DNA of 64,000 nt, taken from the NCBI GenBank assembly GCA_965208685.1, contig CBDBPL010000007.1, positions 1,302,001 through 1,366,000 on the forward strand. Direction: 5' to 3'. Below are positions 17,412-26,480 of this stretch, one piece after another. Position numbers and translations under genes: made by a program. The notes under the pieces are model-generated. The model saw only the letters and a program-made list of their open reading frames with translations. It made no database searches and was not told the DNA's origin. Every line of letters starts with the position of its first letter. The stretch's first letter is position 1. The DNA comes from JAJEFO01 sp965208685 (GTDB taxonomy: Bacteria; Pseudomonadota; Alphaproteobacteria; Rhodobacterales; Rhodobacteraceae).

Positions 17412-18362
17412 TCACGCGTGAAACCGGTAATCGGTCTCGATTTGGCCGCCCAGATCGCCCAGCCTGGAGATGAATTCCTGAATGAACTCATGCAACCCTT
17501 CTTCAAGAACTTCGTTGATGTCCCGGCTACGCAGGCTGCTGGTGAGCTCTTCCGCAAGGGTCAGGCTCGGGCTGGGGGCAGGGTTCGGCAGGTCTGATTC
17601 AAGGTGGCGAAGGTTCTCCAGGATCTGGTTGCAGCAGAACGCCATCGACCGCGGCATGCGGCCGTCGACAATCAGGAAACTGGCAATTCCGGCCGGATCG
17701 GGATCGCCTTCGTTCAGCCAGTCATAAGAGTGTTCGGCAGAAACGGATCGAAGAATCGTTTCCCATTGAACGTTGTCGATCGGTGCACCGACGTGAACGA
17801 CGGACGGCAGCAGGACATAGTACTTCACGTCGAGGATTCTGGCGGTGTTGTCGGCACGTTCAAGAAACGTGCCCAACCTGGCGAAATTGAACATCTCGTT
17901 CCTGAGCATCGTGCCGTGCAGGGCGCCTCTCACATAGGCGCTCTGCTGGCGTATCAGGCTCAGGACTTCGGGCAGTCCGTGGTGCGTGACAGGCGTCTTC
18001 AAGGCGTTCCGGAGCGACATCCAGGTTTCGTTCGTGGCTTCCCACACCTCGCTCGTCAGAGCGGTTCGAACGGCCCTTGCATTGTTCCTGGCGGCTTCGA
18101 TCAGTGACATGACGCTTGACGGATTGCTCCGGTCCCGGAGCATGAAGTCAACGACGCCGTCGAATTCATAGCCCTGGTGACGTGCAAGAAACGCGTCTGT
18201 CGCACCGGCGGTGCTGATGATCGAAGACCATTCTTCGGCGCCGGACCGAGAGCGGGTAAGGGCTATCCGCAGACCGGCCCCGACCAGCCTGGCAGTGTTT
18301 TCGCTGCGCTCCAGGTAGCGAAACATCCAGAAGAGACCGTCAGCGGTTCGACCCAGGACCAT
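17412..18362 (-). CDS. alpha-E domain protein of the Anbu operon
   Basis: A 316-residue all-helical alpha-E family protein. It opens with MVLGRTADGLFWMFRYLERSEN, typical of the family, with LERADNTARILDVKYYVLLP in the middle. The internal repeat of the ARG/LER-N-A-R pattern suggests two helical repeats. Biochemical role unknown; it always travels with the ATP-grasp partner, possibly as a ligase partner. The ATG at 18362 is one base after the ATP-grasp stop, a coupled arrangement. The longer open frame overlaps the ATP-grasp gene and was rejected. Confidence 0.88.
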   Translation of the reverse strand: MVLGRTADGLFWMFRYLERSENTARLVGAGLRIALTRSRSGAEEWSSIISTAGATDAFLARHQGYEFDGVVDFMLRDRSNPSSVMSLIEAARNNARAVRTALTSEVWEATNETWMSLRNALKTPVTHHGLPEVLSLIRQQSAYVRGALHGTMLRNEMFNFARLGTFLERADNTARILDVKYYVLLPSVVHVGAPIDNVQWETILRSVSAEHSYDWLNEGDPDPAGIASFLIVDGRMPRSMAFCCNQILENLRHLESDLPNPAPSPSLTLAEELTSSLRSRDINEVLEEGLHEFIQEFISRLGDLGGQIETDYRFHA

Positions 18363-18363
18363 G

Positions 18364-19803
18364 TCAATCCTCCAGCACCCAGGTGTCCTTTGTCCCGCCG
18401 CCCTGGCTCGAATTGACGACCAGGGAGCCTTCCTTGAGCGCAACACGCGTGAGCCCCCCCGGCGAGATATGTATCCTGTCGGGAGAAACCAGGACGAAGG
18501 GTCGAAGATCGACATGCCTGGGCGCAAGCCCGCTTCGGGCAAAGATCGGTACTGTCGAAAGGCACATGGTCGGCTGCGCGATGTAGTTGTCAGGCCGGGA
18601 CGACAGGAGCCGCCTGAAATCCTCGAGCTCCTGCTTGCTGGCGGCGGGGCCGACGAGCATTCCGTAGCCGCCCGATCCGTGTATTTCCTTCACGACCAGT
18701 TCGGAGAGATTCTCGAGCGCGTGGGCCAGATGGTCCGGTTCCGAACAGCGCCAGGTTGGCACGTTGCCCAGGAGCGGGGCTTCGCCGGTGTAGAACCGGA
18801 TGATGTCCGGGATGTAGGAATAAACGGCCTTGTCATCGGCAATTCCAGTGCCCGGGGCATTCACCAGTGTCACGCCGCCAGCGCGGTAGACGTCCAGGAT
18901 TCCCGGAACGCCGAGCAGGGAATCGGGTCGGAAGTTCAAGGGATCAAGAAAGTCGTCGTCGACACGCCGGTACAAGACATCCACGGGAACGTAGCCGCGA
19001 ATCGTCCGCATGGCGATGCGCCCGTCGACAACGCGGAGGTCCTGGCCTTCGACGAGTTCAATTCCCATCTGGTCAGCAAGAAAGGCGTGTTCGAAGTAGG
19101 CGGAATTGTGAATGCCTGGCGTCAGCACCCCTATGACCGGCCTGCCTTCGCAACGCGCAGGCGGGCAATCGGACAGGCACCTGCGAAGGAATCTCGGGTA
19201 GTCGCTGACCGGCCGCACGCTTACGGCTGAAAACAGGTCAGGAAACATCTGCAGCATGGTTTCCCGGTTTTGCAGCATGTAGGAGACGCCAGAGGGCGTT
19301 CGGGCGTTGTCCTCAAGAACGAGGAACTCATTTTCGCCCGTTCGGATGATGTCGGTCCCGACGATGTGCGTATAGACGTTTCCGGGCGGCGTGACTCCGA
19401 TCATCTGCGGCAAGAAGGCCGAATTGCCGGCGACGAGTCTGGCAGGAAGCGTACCTGCCCTGATGATTTCCTGCCGATGGTAGATGTCGTGCAGGAATGC
19501 ATTGATGGCCCTGATCCGCTGTTCGATTCCGCGCGTCAGCTTTGACCACTCGGCCGCCGAAATTATCCTGGGAACGATGTCGAACGGAATCAGCCGTTCG
19601 TCGGCGTCCTTGTTGCCGTAGACATTGAACGTGACGCCAACGCTTCGGAACAGCGCATCGGCTTCCGAGGACTTCTGCTGAAGGCGTCTTACGTGCTGGT
19701 CTTCCAGCCACTGATGATAGCCCGAATAGGGCCAACGGATTCCGCCGCCGGCCAAGAACATTTCGTCGAAAGGGATGTCTTCCTTTTCCATGCTGGCCGC
19801 CAT
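18364..19803 (-). CDS. circularly permuted type 2 ATP-grasp ligase of the Anbu operon
   Basis: A 479-residue ATP-grasp protein of the circularly permuted type found with alpha-E. Readable blocks are DIVPRIISAAEWSKLTRGIE, VLEDNARTPSGVSYMLQNRE, YVPVDVLYRRVDDDFLDPL, VVKEIHGSGGYGMLVGPAAS and SSQGGGTKDTWVLED at the C-terminus. Such proteins are predicted to form amide or peptide bonds using ATP; the product here is unknown. It is the first gene of the operon. ATG 19803 is chosen by family length; ATG 19791 (MEKEDIPFDEM) is an alternative. Ribosome-binding signals are weak for both. Confidence 0.88.
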   Translation of the reverse strand: MAASMEKEDIPFDEMFLAGGGIRWPYSGYHQWLEDQHVRRLQQKSSEADALFRSVGVTFNVYGNKDADERLIPFDIVPRIISAAEWSKLTRGIEQRIRAINAFLHDIYHRQEIIRAGTLPARLVAGNSAFLPQMIGVTPPGNVYTHIVGTDIIRTGENEFLVLEDNARTPSGVSYMLQNRETMLQMFPDLFSAVSVRPVSDYPRFLRRCLSDCPPARCEGRPVIGVLTPGIHNSAYFEHAFLADQMGIELVEGQDLRVVDGRIAMRTIRGYVPVDVLYRRVDDDFLDPLNFRPDSLLGVPGILDVYRAGGVTLVNAPGTGIADDKAVYSYIPDIIRFYTGEAPLLGNVPTWRCSEPDHLAHALENLSELVVKEIHGSGGYGMLVGPAASKQELEDFRRLLSSRPDNYIAQPTMCLSTVPIFARSGLAPRHVDLRPFVLVSPDRIHISPGGLTRVALKEGSLVVNSSQGGGTKDTWVLED

Positions 19804-20280
19804 CTTTGGCGATACCGGTTGGGAATGCAATCCGCCCGGGCCGCAGGCCAGGCTCTGGTCCAGGCGATTTCGGAGTCGCGGGCGACCAAGCCTGACTTCT
19901 GACGTCGAACGTCGCGGGCAGGCCCTCCCGTCGAGGCAAGCCCGCGGAGAAAGCATGGCGAGGCCGGCGGCGGCAAGGGTTGACGCAGCCTTGGCGTGTC
20001 TGCCCCTGACAGATCCCTCAAGACACCTGGCCAGCGCAGCTTCCGAGCACTTGCCCGCCACGGCGAGGGGCCGGCACGACACGGAGGCACGCGCTGCCGT
20101 CAAGGGTCGAACGGGAAGGCAGTTCGGGTTCAGTGCCAGCAACGCGGGAAGGCGTGGTGCGAGGAAGTGCCCACACTCGCGAAGTGCCTGCCGGATTTCC
20201 TGTTGCGCAATGCCAGGCCTGTATCGGCTTTTGTTGTGCAATCTGGTATGGTAGTGACGCCCGGGAACAAGGAAGGCTCC
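19804..20280. other. 477-base divergent intergenic region
   Basis: Lies between the ATP-grasp gene (minus) and the GntR gene (plus). The minus-strand frame stays open to 20241, but its translation is Arg/Ala/Pro-rich and shows no domain, so I take it as non-coding. Presumably holds both promoters; no operator-like palindrome was noticed. Confidence 0.5.
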
Positions 20281-20964
20281 ATGGCGCGGTCATTGGCAAG
20301 AGTTGATCGCAGGACGAACGCGGACGACGTATTCGACTACCTGCACGGCGAGATCGTGTCGTTGCGGCTTCTGCCTGGGACCCGGATCAGCGAGATCGAG
20401 GTAGCGGGGCAGTTCGACGTGTCCCGCCAGCCGGTGCGCGAAGCGTTCATCCGCTTGGCGAATCTGGACCTGTTGCTGGTTCGTCCGCAAAAGGCGACCG
20501 AAGTTCGGCAGTTTTCCTCGCAAAAGATAAGGCGTGCGCGGTTCATCCGCATGGCAGTGGAATGCGAAATCCTGCGGCGGGCCTGCAGGTCGGCCACTCC
20601 GTTGCACCACGAGAGGTTGAGCAAGGACCTGGAAGACCAGCATGCGGCGATTGAAGGGCGCGACGTGGAGCGGTTCCATGCACTGGACTACGACTTCCAC
20701 GAGCACCTTTGCCATGCCGGCGACAGCGCCCTGATGATTGGCACGATTGCCGAAAGCAAGGCGGCGGTCGACCGCATCTGTGTCTTGAGCCTTTCCGAAC
20801 CGGCGACGATGGAGGAACTCCACGAGGACCATGCGCTGATCGCGGACGCGCTCCGCCGACGCGATGAGGACGAGTTGATCGGCGCGATCAAGGCTCACTT
20901 GTCCAGGCTTGACGATGTCATTGCAGGAATCCGCAAGTCGCATGCCGAATTCTTCGAGGACTGA
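20281..20964 (+). CDS. GntR-family regulator, FadR/FCD subfamily
   Basis: A 227-residue regulator: an N-terminal winged helix (GTRISEIEVAGQFDVSRQPV, REAFIRLANLDLLLVRPQ, residues about 33-75) and a helical FCD ligand domain with the metal-type residues in LDYDFHEHLCHAGD and LHEDHALIADALRRRD and a late His in IKAHLSRLDDV. ATG 20281 has AAGGAAG 7 bases upstream. It is not adjacent to an obvious target. The nearby uronate cluster, with its TTGTATACAA palindrome at 14195-14208, is a candidate regulon, because FCD GntR proteins often control hexuronate and aldarate genes. Confidence 0.88.
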   Translation: MARSLARVDRRTNADDVFDYLHGEIVSLRLLPGTRISEIEVAGQFDVSRQPVREAFIRLANLDLLLVRPQKATEVRQFSSQKIRRARFIRMAVECEILRRACRSATPLHHERLSKDLEDQHAAIEGRDVERFHALDYDFHEHLCHAGDSALMIGTIAESKAAVDRICVLSLSEPATMEELHEDHALIADALRRRDEDELIGAIKAHLSRLDDVIAGIRKSHAEFFED

Positions 20965-21625
20965 TCGGGCAACACCCCTTGCGGCTTTGCAAGCGCTAGG
21001 TGGCGGGCCGGGCGTTGCCGGCATCACCAGAATTGAAATTGCACGAATTCCTGAAGGCGGTGTCCGGTCGGCCTCGAATCTTGAGACTTCCCATCGAAGG
21101 TCCGTCTTTCTCAGTTCACGCCCGTCTTGCAATGCGATCCACGGCCTGCCCGCTCACAAGGAGTGCTGTCGAAGAAGGGCAGGAAGGTCGCCTTGACGAG
21201 GCTGGCCGAGAGTGCGAACCGGCCGAAGAGCCTGCCGTGACGCACCGTCGGCTTCCTGCGGCGGACTCGGCGACCACCAACCTCCTGAGGTGCGGGTTCT
21301 CTTGATCCGGTCCTGTCGCACCGTGCCGGGCGCAATGTTCGCCCGGTGCCCGGACCTTCCGCCGAAGCGGCCATCTGCCGGGCGGGAGCCACGGCGACGA
21401 TGCACCGCCAGGCGGGACACTCAATTCAGCAGTTCGTTCCTGGCCCGCCCGCAACGGCTGCCGAATTCACTCCCGGAAGCGGAGATGGAGATCCTGCCGT
21501 CCAAAGAGTGCAATCGTTCCAGCGCCTTTGCCCGGGCTGTCCGCAGGACGCATCCCTGTCGGCAGGAATCGCAGCCTGTTGTCTCCGCGAGAGGGGCTCG
21601 TATGCTACCGGCACTCGTCGCGTTG
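20965..21625. other. 661-base gap without a recognisable gene
   Basis: Lies between converging genes. Open frames on both strands overlap one another and are Arg/Pro/Ala-rich without domains. The only structure seen is a small hairpin near 21327-21347 (CCGGGCG with CGCCCGG, 7-base loop) without a T tract. It may be degraded former coding sequence. Confidence 0.4.
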
Positions 21626-22459
21626 TCAGCCGGGTTTGACTGCGAGCACCTCACCCCAGGCGATCGCCGCAAATGCCGCCGGGTCAGCCTGCCACTGGTC
21701 AAGGAGTTCGCGCCAACGGGCAAAGTCGTCGGCGCTGGCCAATCCCAGTTTTGTTGCCGCTGCCATGGTTTGCTCGGCAAAAAACCACCCGCTCGCAAAC
21801 GCGTGGAAGAAATCGACATCCTCCTTGGCCGCGAAACACTCGAAGGACGCGCTCGCCGAAACGTCGCAGAAACCCGTGGCAAGAAGCACGCCCTTGATCT
21901 CCTTTCCCATTTCTGGATGTCCGCCGTTTGCCGAAAGGAGTTTGCCAAATACGTGCCAGGCATTGTCGAAGTCACCATGTTCGGGTTCGGAGAAGCATGA
22001 GGACAGGATTATGTCCCGACTCGAAATGATCCCGCCGGGTTTCAGGACGCGCATCATTTCCGCAACCGCAGCGCTGGCGTCCGGCACGTGCATTGTGGCT
22101 GCATGGGCGTGAACGACATCAAAGGAATCGCTCTCGAATGGAAGTTTCACGGCGTCTGCGACCTGGAACTCCGCGTTCTTGTGGCCACCGGCAGACGCCG
22201 CCGACCTGGCAATTTCGATCTGGGACTCTTCGATGTCGACACCGGTGAGTTTCCCGGGCGCGACCACGTCTGCCAGACCCATCGAGATCGTGCCGGGGCC
22301 GCAACCCACGTCGAGGAGGTGCATGCCAGAACCGAGCTTCGGAAGCAGGTGACCAGCGCAGTTGGCTGCACTTCTGCGACGCAGGAGCATCTGGAACTCC
22401 TCGCTGTAGCCCATGGTGTAACTCTGCTCTTGTGCCTCAAGGTCTGCTTGTTCGCTCAT
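21626..22459 (-). CDS. class I SAM-dependent methyltransferase
   Basis: A 277-residue methyltransferase. Motif I LLDVGCGPGTISMGLA (about residue 49), acidic motif II GVDIEESQIEIA, motif III FQVADAVKLPFESDSFDVVH and the post-motif MMRVLKPGGIISSRDI are all present, as in the UbiE/COQ5-like Methyltransf_11 group. The C-terminal 100 residues are helical and may recognise the substrate, which is unknown. It stands alone on the minus strand. The start MSEQADLEAQEQSYTMGYSE places motif I at the usual distance. Confidence 0.88.
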   Translation of the reverse strand: MSEQADLEAQEQSYTMGYSEEFQMLLRRRSAANCAGHLLPKLGSGMHLLDVGCGPGTISMGLADVVAPGKLTGVDIEESQIEIARSAASAGGHKNAEFQVADAVKLPFESDSFDVVHAHAATMHVPDASAAVAEMMRVLKPGGIISSRDIILSSCFSEPEHGDFDNAWHVFGKLLSANGGHPEMGKEIKGVLLATGFCDVSASASFECFAAKEDVDFFHAFASGWFFAEQTMAAATKLGLASADDFARWRELLDQWQADPAAFAAIAWGEVLAVKPG

Positions 22460-22656
22460 TTCACGCTCTCGTCAGGTTGTTGCATCATCCGCCCGGCTTG
22501 AACCTGATTGCCAGCATCCATCCGGAAGGCCTCGCGACCGTGTTCGCCAATGCAGGGCAGCCTGTCAAGTCGCCCCGGATCGGCGACAGGCCAGTCCGCG
22601 GGACAGCTTGGGAACCATTGGTCGGGGCTGCGCAACACGTTGCTGCAGGTTCCGCT

Positions 22657-23496
22657 TCACCGCAAGTTGTCCAGGCATCGGCCCAGCACTTCCGCCAGGG
22701 AGTCTTTCAGGCACTGGTAGCGAGTGCTCGGAACCGGTGTTGACAGGGCGAATATGTCGCCGTTCGAGTCCTTGATCGCGAATCCGAGTGCGCAGATTCC
22801 GTCAGAGTGCTCGTTCTCGTCCCTGGCCAGGGCGCCGTCCTTGATCCGCTCGATTTCATCCAGAATCTCCCCTGCGGTCCTGGCGTTCGAACCCCGCCCC
22901 TCGATTTCCGCAACGATCAGCCTTTCGGCGTGCTCCCGTGGCAGGCAGGCCAGCGCCGCCTTTCCGTTCGCCGTTGTCGTCAGCGGAAACGTCTCCCCGA
23001 TTCTCGACACCGCGCGAAGCCGCTGGCTTCCGACGATCTGGTCGACGAACAGCATCCTGTTTCCGTCAAGGACGGCAAGGTCGACGGTCTCGCCGGTCTC
23101 TTCCGAAATCCGCTTCATGACCGGGCGCAGCCGATCCTTCATGTCCGACGCCGTGGCCTGGGCCAGGCTCAGGATCTCCGGGCCCAGCCGGATTCCCCCG
23201 TGTCCCTTTTCGATCGAGATGAAACCCTCGACGGCGAGCGCGGCGACAACGCGCTGCACCGTGGAACGCGGCAGGGCCACGCTCTTCGCGATCTGCCCAA
23301 GGCTGAGGCCGTCCGTTTCGCGGCCCAGAAGACGGAGAATGCCTGCGGCCCGGGAAATGACCTGAATGCCCTGATTCCTGTGGGAGGATTCTCCGTCCAA
23401 TGCTCCGCCGCCCGCGCTGCCTGTTCCTGGTTTCGGTTCCCTGCAGCCTATCGGGGCAGCGGCGGCAAGGCAACACTTGACCACAATGCAATACAT
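22657..23496 (-). CDS. IclR-family transcriptional regulator
   Basis: A 279-residue regulator with an IclR winged helix (QVISRAAGILRLLG, then LSLGQIAKSVALPRSTVQRV, then GFISIEKG) and an effector domain (DMKDRLRPVMKRISEETGET, then GKAALACLPREHAERL, and SDGICALGFAIKDSNG). It is divergent from the catabolic operon starting at 23542 and is its likely regulator. The start is uncertain: the ATG at 23496 gives an atypical 40-residue Ala/Gly/Pro-rich leader without a good ribosome-binding site. A TTG at 23400 (LDGESSHRNQGIQVISR) would give a more usual length. Confidence 0.85.
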   Translation of the reverse strand: MYCIVVKCCLAAAAPIGCREPKPGTGSAGGGALDGESSHRNQGIQVISRAAGILRLLGRETDGLSLGQIAKSVALPRSTVQRVVAALAVEGFISIEKGHGGIRLGPEILSLAQATASDMKDRLRPVMKRISEETGETVDLAVLDGNRMLFVDQIVGSQRLRAVSRIGETFPLTTTANGKAALACLPREHAERLIVAEIEGRGSNARTAGEILDEIERIKDGALARDENEHSDGICALGFAIKDSNGDIFALSTPVPSTRYQCLKDSLAEVLGRCLDNLR

Positions 23497-23541
23497 GTGT
23501 ACCATAATGCGGGAAGAAGATGCTGCTTTTGGGGAGGAACG

Positions 23542-24381
23542 ATGAGCGTCACCATTCGCGGAATAGATTTCCAGGCAAACGACGACAACGACATGGGGCT
23601 GGAGTTCGTGAACCTCAGCCACCGTTACGGCTTTCAGTGTCCGAACTGGCCGTATTTCAAGGACGTGCAGATCGATCGCCAGCATTACATGGCCAAGTCC
23701 GGCGTGCTCAGCCAGACCATCACGACCACCATGCACGTGACCACCCATATCGACGCTCCGGCTCACGTGGTCCAGGGCACGCCGTTCATCGACGAGGTGC
23801 CGCTGCCGCATTTCTTCGGTTCCGGGCTGGTCGTGAGCGTGCCCAAGAAGAGGTGGGAGTCGATCACGGGCGACGACCTTGAGGAGGCGTGCGGACATGC
23901 GATCCGCAAGAACGACGTCCTGATCATCAACACGGGCTGGCACAAGCAGTACGAGGACGGCGACTACTTCGCATACTGTCCGGGCCTGGTGCCATCGGCG
24001 GCGGACTGGATGGTGGAGAAGGGAATAAAGGTCGTGGGCCACGACACGCAGGCAAACGACCACCCGCTGGCCACCGCGATCGGTCCGCAGCGAAACGGCC
24101 CGATCCTGCCGCACCTTGAAGCGGAGTACCGCGAATGGTCGGGCGGACGCGACTGGAGTGATGATTTTCCGGAATGGGAGCCGGTGCACAACAAGCTGTT
24201 CTCGAACGGCATCCTCGGAATCGAGAATGTCGGAGGCGACCTTGATCGCGTGACCGGCAGGCGCTGCACCTTCGCGTTCTTTCCGTGGAACTGGGATCGG
24301 GGGGACGGCTGCATCATTCGCCTCGTCGCGATGTTGGATCCCGGCCAGAACTATCGGATCGAGGCAGGGGAGGCGTTCTGA
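23542..24381 (+). CDS. cyclase/kynurenine-formamidase-like metal hydrolase
   Basis: A 279-residue member of the cyclase family (COG1878). The metal-binding motif HVTTHIDAPAH spans residues 65-75, with H65, H69, D71 and H75 as ligands; a second His (VVGHDTQANDHPLATAIG) lies near residue 170. Family members hydrolyse aryl formamides, isatin or cyclic amides and lactones; substrate here unknown. First gene of the operon: GGGGAGGAACG precedes the ATG. The stop overlaps the next start by one base (TGATG). Confidence 0.88.
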   Translation: MSVTIRGIDFQANDDNDMGLEFVNLSHRYGFQCPNWPYFKDVQIDRQHYMAKSGVLSQTITTTMHVTTHIDAPAHVVQGTPFIDEVPLPHFFGSGLVVSVPKKRWESITGDDLEEACGHAIRKNDVLIINTGWHKQYEDGDYFAYCPGLVPSAADWMVEKGIKVVGHDTQANDHPLATAIGPQRNGPILPHLEAEYREWSGGRDWSDDFPEWEPVHNKLFSNGILGIENVGGDLDRVTGRRCTFAFFPWNWDRGDGCIIRLVAMLDPGQNYRIEAGEAF

Positions 24382-24734
24382 TGCTCGTCAAGCGATTTGC
24401 CGATGCCGAAACCTACGATGCCCCGAACCACTGGGGGGTCACCGGGCTCAGGCTCCAGGGCTTTGAGGACGGGGGCCCGGAAAACCAGTGGGTCGGCCTG
24501 TCCCAGTTCCTGCCGGGCGGCGGAGCCGGACCGGATTCAACACCGTTCGAGAAGGTCTATGTCGTGCTCGAAGGCGAGATGACGGTGATCATGGACGGCC
24601 AGGAAACGGTGCTGAAGCCGATGGACAGTTGCAGGATCGCGCCGAACGAGGTTCGCAAGATCGAGAACCGAAGCAACCACGTATGCAAGATGATCGTCGT
24701 GATTCCGTATCCCGACGGCAAGAGACCGGAGTAG
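24381..24734 (+). CDS. small cupin-domain protein
   Basis: A 117-residue single-domain cupin. The beta-barrel motifs read FLPGGGAGPDSTPFEKVYVV, then LEGEMTVIMDGQETVLKPMD, then RIAPNEVRKIENRSNHVCKM. The first His of the classical metal set is replaced (GPDSTPFEK), while the Glu of EGEM is kept, so metal binding is uncertain. It could be an isomerase, dioxygenase fragment or binding protein. It is translationally coupled to the cyclase gene and 4 bases before the SDR gene. Confidence 0.8.
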   Translation: MLVKRFADAETYDAPNHWGVTGLRLQGFEDGGPENQWVGLSQFLPGGGAGPDSTPFEKVYVVLEGEMTVIMDGQETVLKPMDSCRIAPNEVRKIENRSNHVCKMIVVIPYPDGKRPE

Positions 24735-24738
24735 GCCG

Positions 24739-25524
24739 ATGTCACTGGACGATCCGCTCTCCCTGTTCGACGTGTCCGGAAAGGTTGCACTGGTCACGGG
24801 CGCCACCGGCGCCTTCGGCGGGGTCGCTGCGCGATGTCTTTCCGGCGCCGGCTGCAAGGTCGTCCTTGCGGGCGGAAACGCCGAGGCCTTGAAGCGGGTG
24901 GCGGCATCCTGCAGGGGCGAGATTCACGAGGTCAATTCCCGCCCCGACAGCGAAGAGGCTTGCGAGAACCTCGTGGCCGAATCGGCCGCGGCGTTCGGCC
25001 GTCTCGACATTCTCGTTGTCGCGTCAGGCATGAACAGGGTCGCCAAGATCGACGAGATGGACCCCTCGACTTTCGATGCCGTGATGGATGCAAATGTCAC
25101 GCAGAGCTGGCTGATGGCCCGTGCGGCTGCCGGGCGGATGCTGTCCCAGGGAGAAGGCGGCAAGATCGTGCTGATGTCTTCTGCAAGGGGCTTGCTGGGG
25201 CATCCCGCCGGATACACCGCCTACTGCGCCTCCAAGGCCGCGGTGGACGGAATCACCAAGGCCTTGGGATGCGAGCTCGGGCCAACGGGCATCACCGTGA
25301 ACGCAATTGCGCCGACGGTCTTCCGCTCGCCGCTGACCGCCTGGATGTTCGAGGACAACGAAGACGCGCAAGCCGTGCGCAAGGGGTTTCTGTCCCGCGT
25401 TCCAAAGGGGCGGCTTGGAGAACCCGAGGACCTGGCCGGGCCGCTTCTGTTCCTCGCCTCAAGCGCGTCCGACTTTTACACCGGGCACGTTCTTTACGCC
25501 GACGGCGGCTATACGGCAGGGTAG
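24739..25524 (+). CDS. SDR-family dehydrogenase
   Basis: A 261-residue classical SDR: TGATGAFGG cofactor motif (about residue 20), VVASGMN in the place of NNAG, catalytic Ser in IVLMSSARG, Tyr-x3-Lys in YTAYCASKAA, and C-terminal GHVLYADGGYTAG. Probably oxidises or reduces a hydroxy-acid or sugar-type intermediate in the operon pathway. The start is 4 bases after the cupin stop; its own stop overlaps the Shine-Dalgarno of the next gene. Confidence 0.87.
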   Translation: MSLDDPLSLFDVSGKVALVTGATGAFGGVAARCLSGAGCKVVLAGGNAEALKRVAASCRGEIHEVNSRPDSEEACENLVAESAAAFGRLDILVVASGMNRVAKIDEMDPSTFDAVMDANVTQSWLMARAAAGRMLSQGEGGKIVLMSSARGLLGHPAGYTAYCASKAAVDGITKALGCELGPTGITVNAIAPTVFRSPLTAWMFEDNEDAQAVRKGFLSRVPKGRLGEPEDLAGPLLFLASSASDFYTGHVLYADGGYTAG

Positions 25525-25528
25525 GAGA

Positions 25529-26455
25529 ATGACCGGGGATCGTCAGATCGCTGTAATCGGCGCCGGCCTGATGGGCCACGGGATCGCCCTGACATTCGCA
25601 AGGGCCGGGCGGCGGGTCACGATCACCGATCCTTCGAGCGAGATGATGCAATCCGTTCCGGAGAGGATTGCCGAGAGCTTGCGGCTTCTCGGCGCAAGCG
25701 AGCCGGAAGTCTCCAAGGCCCTCGACGGTATCGAACCATGCGACTCGCTTCGCGCGGCGGTGGACGGTGCCGCCTGCGTCTTCGAGGCGGCCCCGGAAAA
25801 GCTTGCGCTCAAGCAGGCGATCTTCGCCGAAGTCGAGGGATTCGCGCCTTCGGATGCGGTGCTCGCATCGAACACGTCCGTCATCCGGATCACGGCGATA
25901 ATGGAGGAGCTGACGTCGCGGCATCGCGCGATGGGCACGCACTGGTGGAATCCTCCGCACATGATTCCGCTGGTCGAGATCGTGAAGACCGAATGGACGG
26001 ACCGGGCCTGCGCCGAGTCCATGCGCGAACTGCTCTCGGAGGTCGGCAAGACCCCGGTCATGGTCGAAAGAGACGTGCCGGGATTCATAGGCAACCGCCT
26101 GCAGCACGCGCTTTGGCGCGAAGCGATTTCGCTGGTGGAAAAGGGCGTCTGCACCGCCGAGACGGTGGACGATGTGGTCAAGGCCAGCTTCGGCCGACGC
26201 ATGGCAGTGCTCGGGCCGCTCGAAAACGCGGACCTCGTGGGAATCGAGCTGACTCAGGACATCCACAAGCAGGTCCTGTTCGACCTTGATGCCGCGCCCG
26301 CTCCGTCGGCGTATCTGCAAGAGCTCCTTGACCAGGGCCGCGCCGGCATGGCGGCGGGCGCGGGCTTTCGCGACTGGCGTGACGGAGACCTTGCCGCGAC
26401 GAAGGCGAGGGTGGCCGAACATCTGACGAAACTCGAGGCAATTCTGCCCAGCTGA
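25529..26455 (+). CDS. 3-hydroxyacyl-CoA-dehydrogenase-type NAD-dependent dehydrogenase
   Basis: A 308-residue enzyme with a Rossmann domain (AVIGAGLMGHGIALTFARAG, residues 8-27), catalytic Ser in SNTSVI, catalytic His in MGTHWWNPPHMIPLVEIVKT, and Asn in PGFIGNRLQHA, then a helical C-terminal domain. Short members of this family act on acyl-CoA esters but also on carnitine or gulonate; the missing beta-oxidation partners here make a non-CoA hydroxy-acid substrate plausible. GGAG overlapping the previous stop serves as its ribosome-binding site; the gene is 4 bases downstream of the SDR. Confidence 0.88.
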   Translation: MTGDRQIAVIGAGLMGHGIALTFARAGRRVTITDPSSEMMQSVPERIAESLRLLGASEPEVSKALDGIEPCDSLRAAVDGAACVFEAAPEKLALKQAIFAEVEGFAPSDAVLASNTSVIRITAIMEELTSRHRAMGTHWWNPPHMIPLVEIVKTEWTDRACAESMRELLSEVGKTPVMVERDVPGFIGNRLQHALWREAISLVEKGVCTAETVDDVVKASFGRRMAVLGPLENADLVGIELTQDIHKQVLFDLDAAPAPSAYLQELLDQGRAGMAAGAGFRDWRDGDLAATKARVAEHLTKLEAILPS

Positions 26456-26480
26456 TTCAAGTCCAGGGAGGAAAGGAACA

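Noticed and set aside
19996..20964. Long plus-strand frame that extends the GntR gene upstream to 19996
   Set aside because: The added residues are basic, Pro/Gly-rich and unconserved, and ATG 20281 has its own AAGGAAG ribosome-binding site at the family start.
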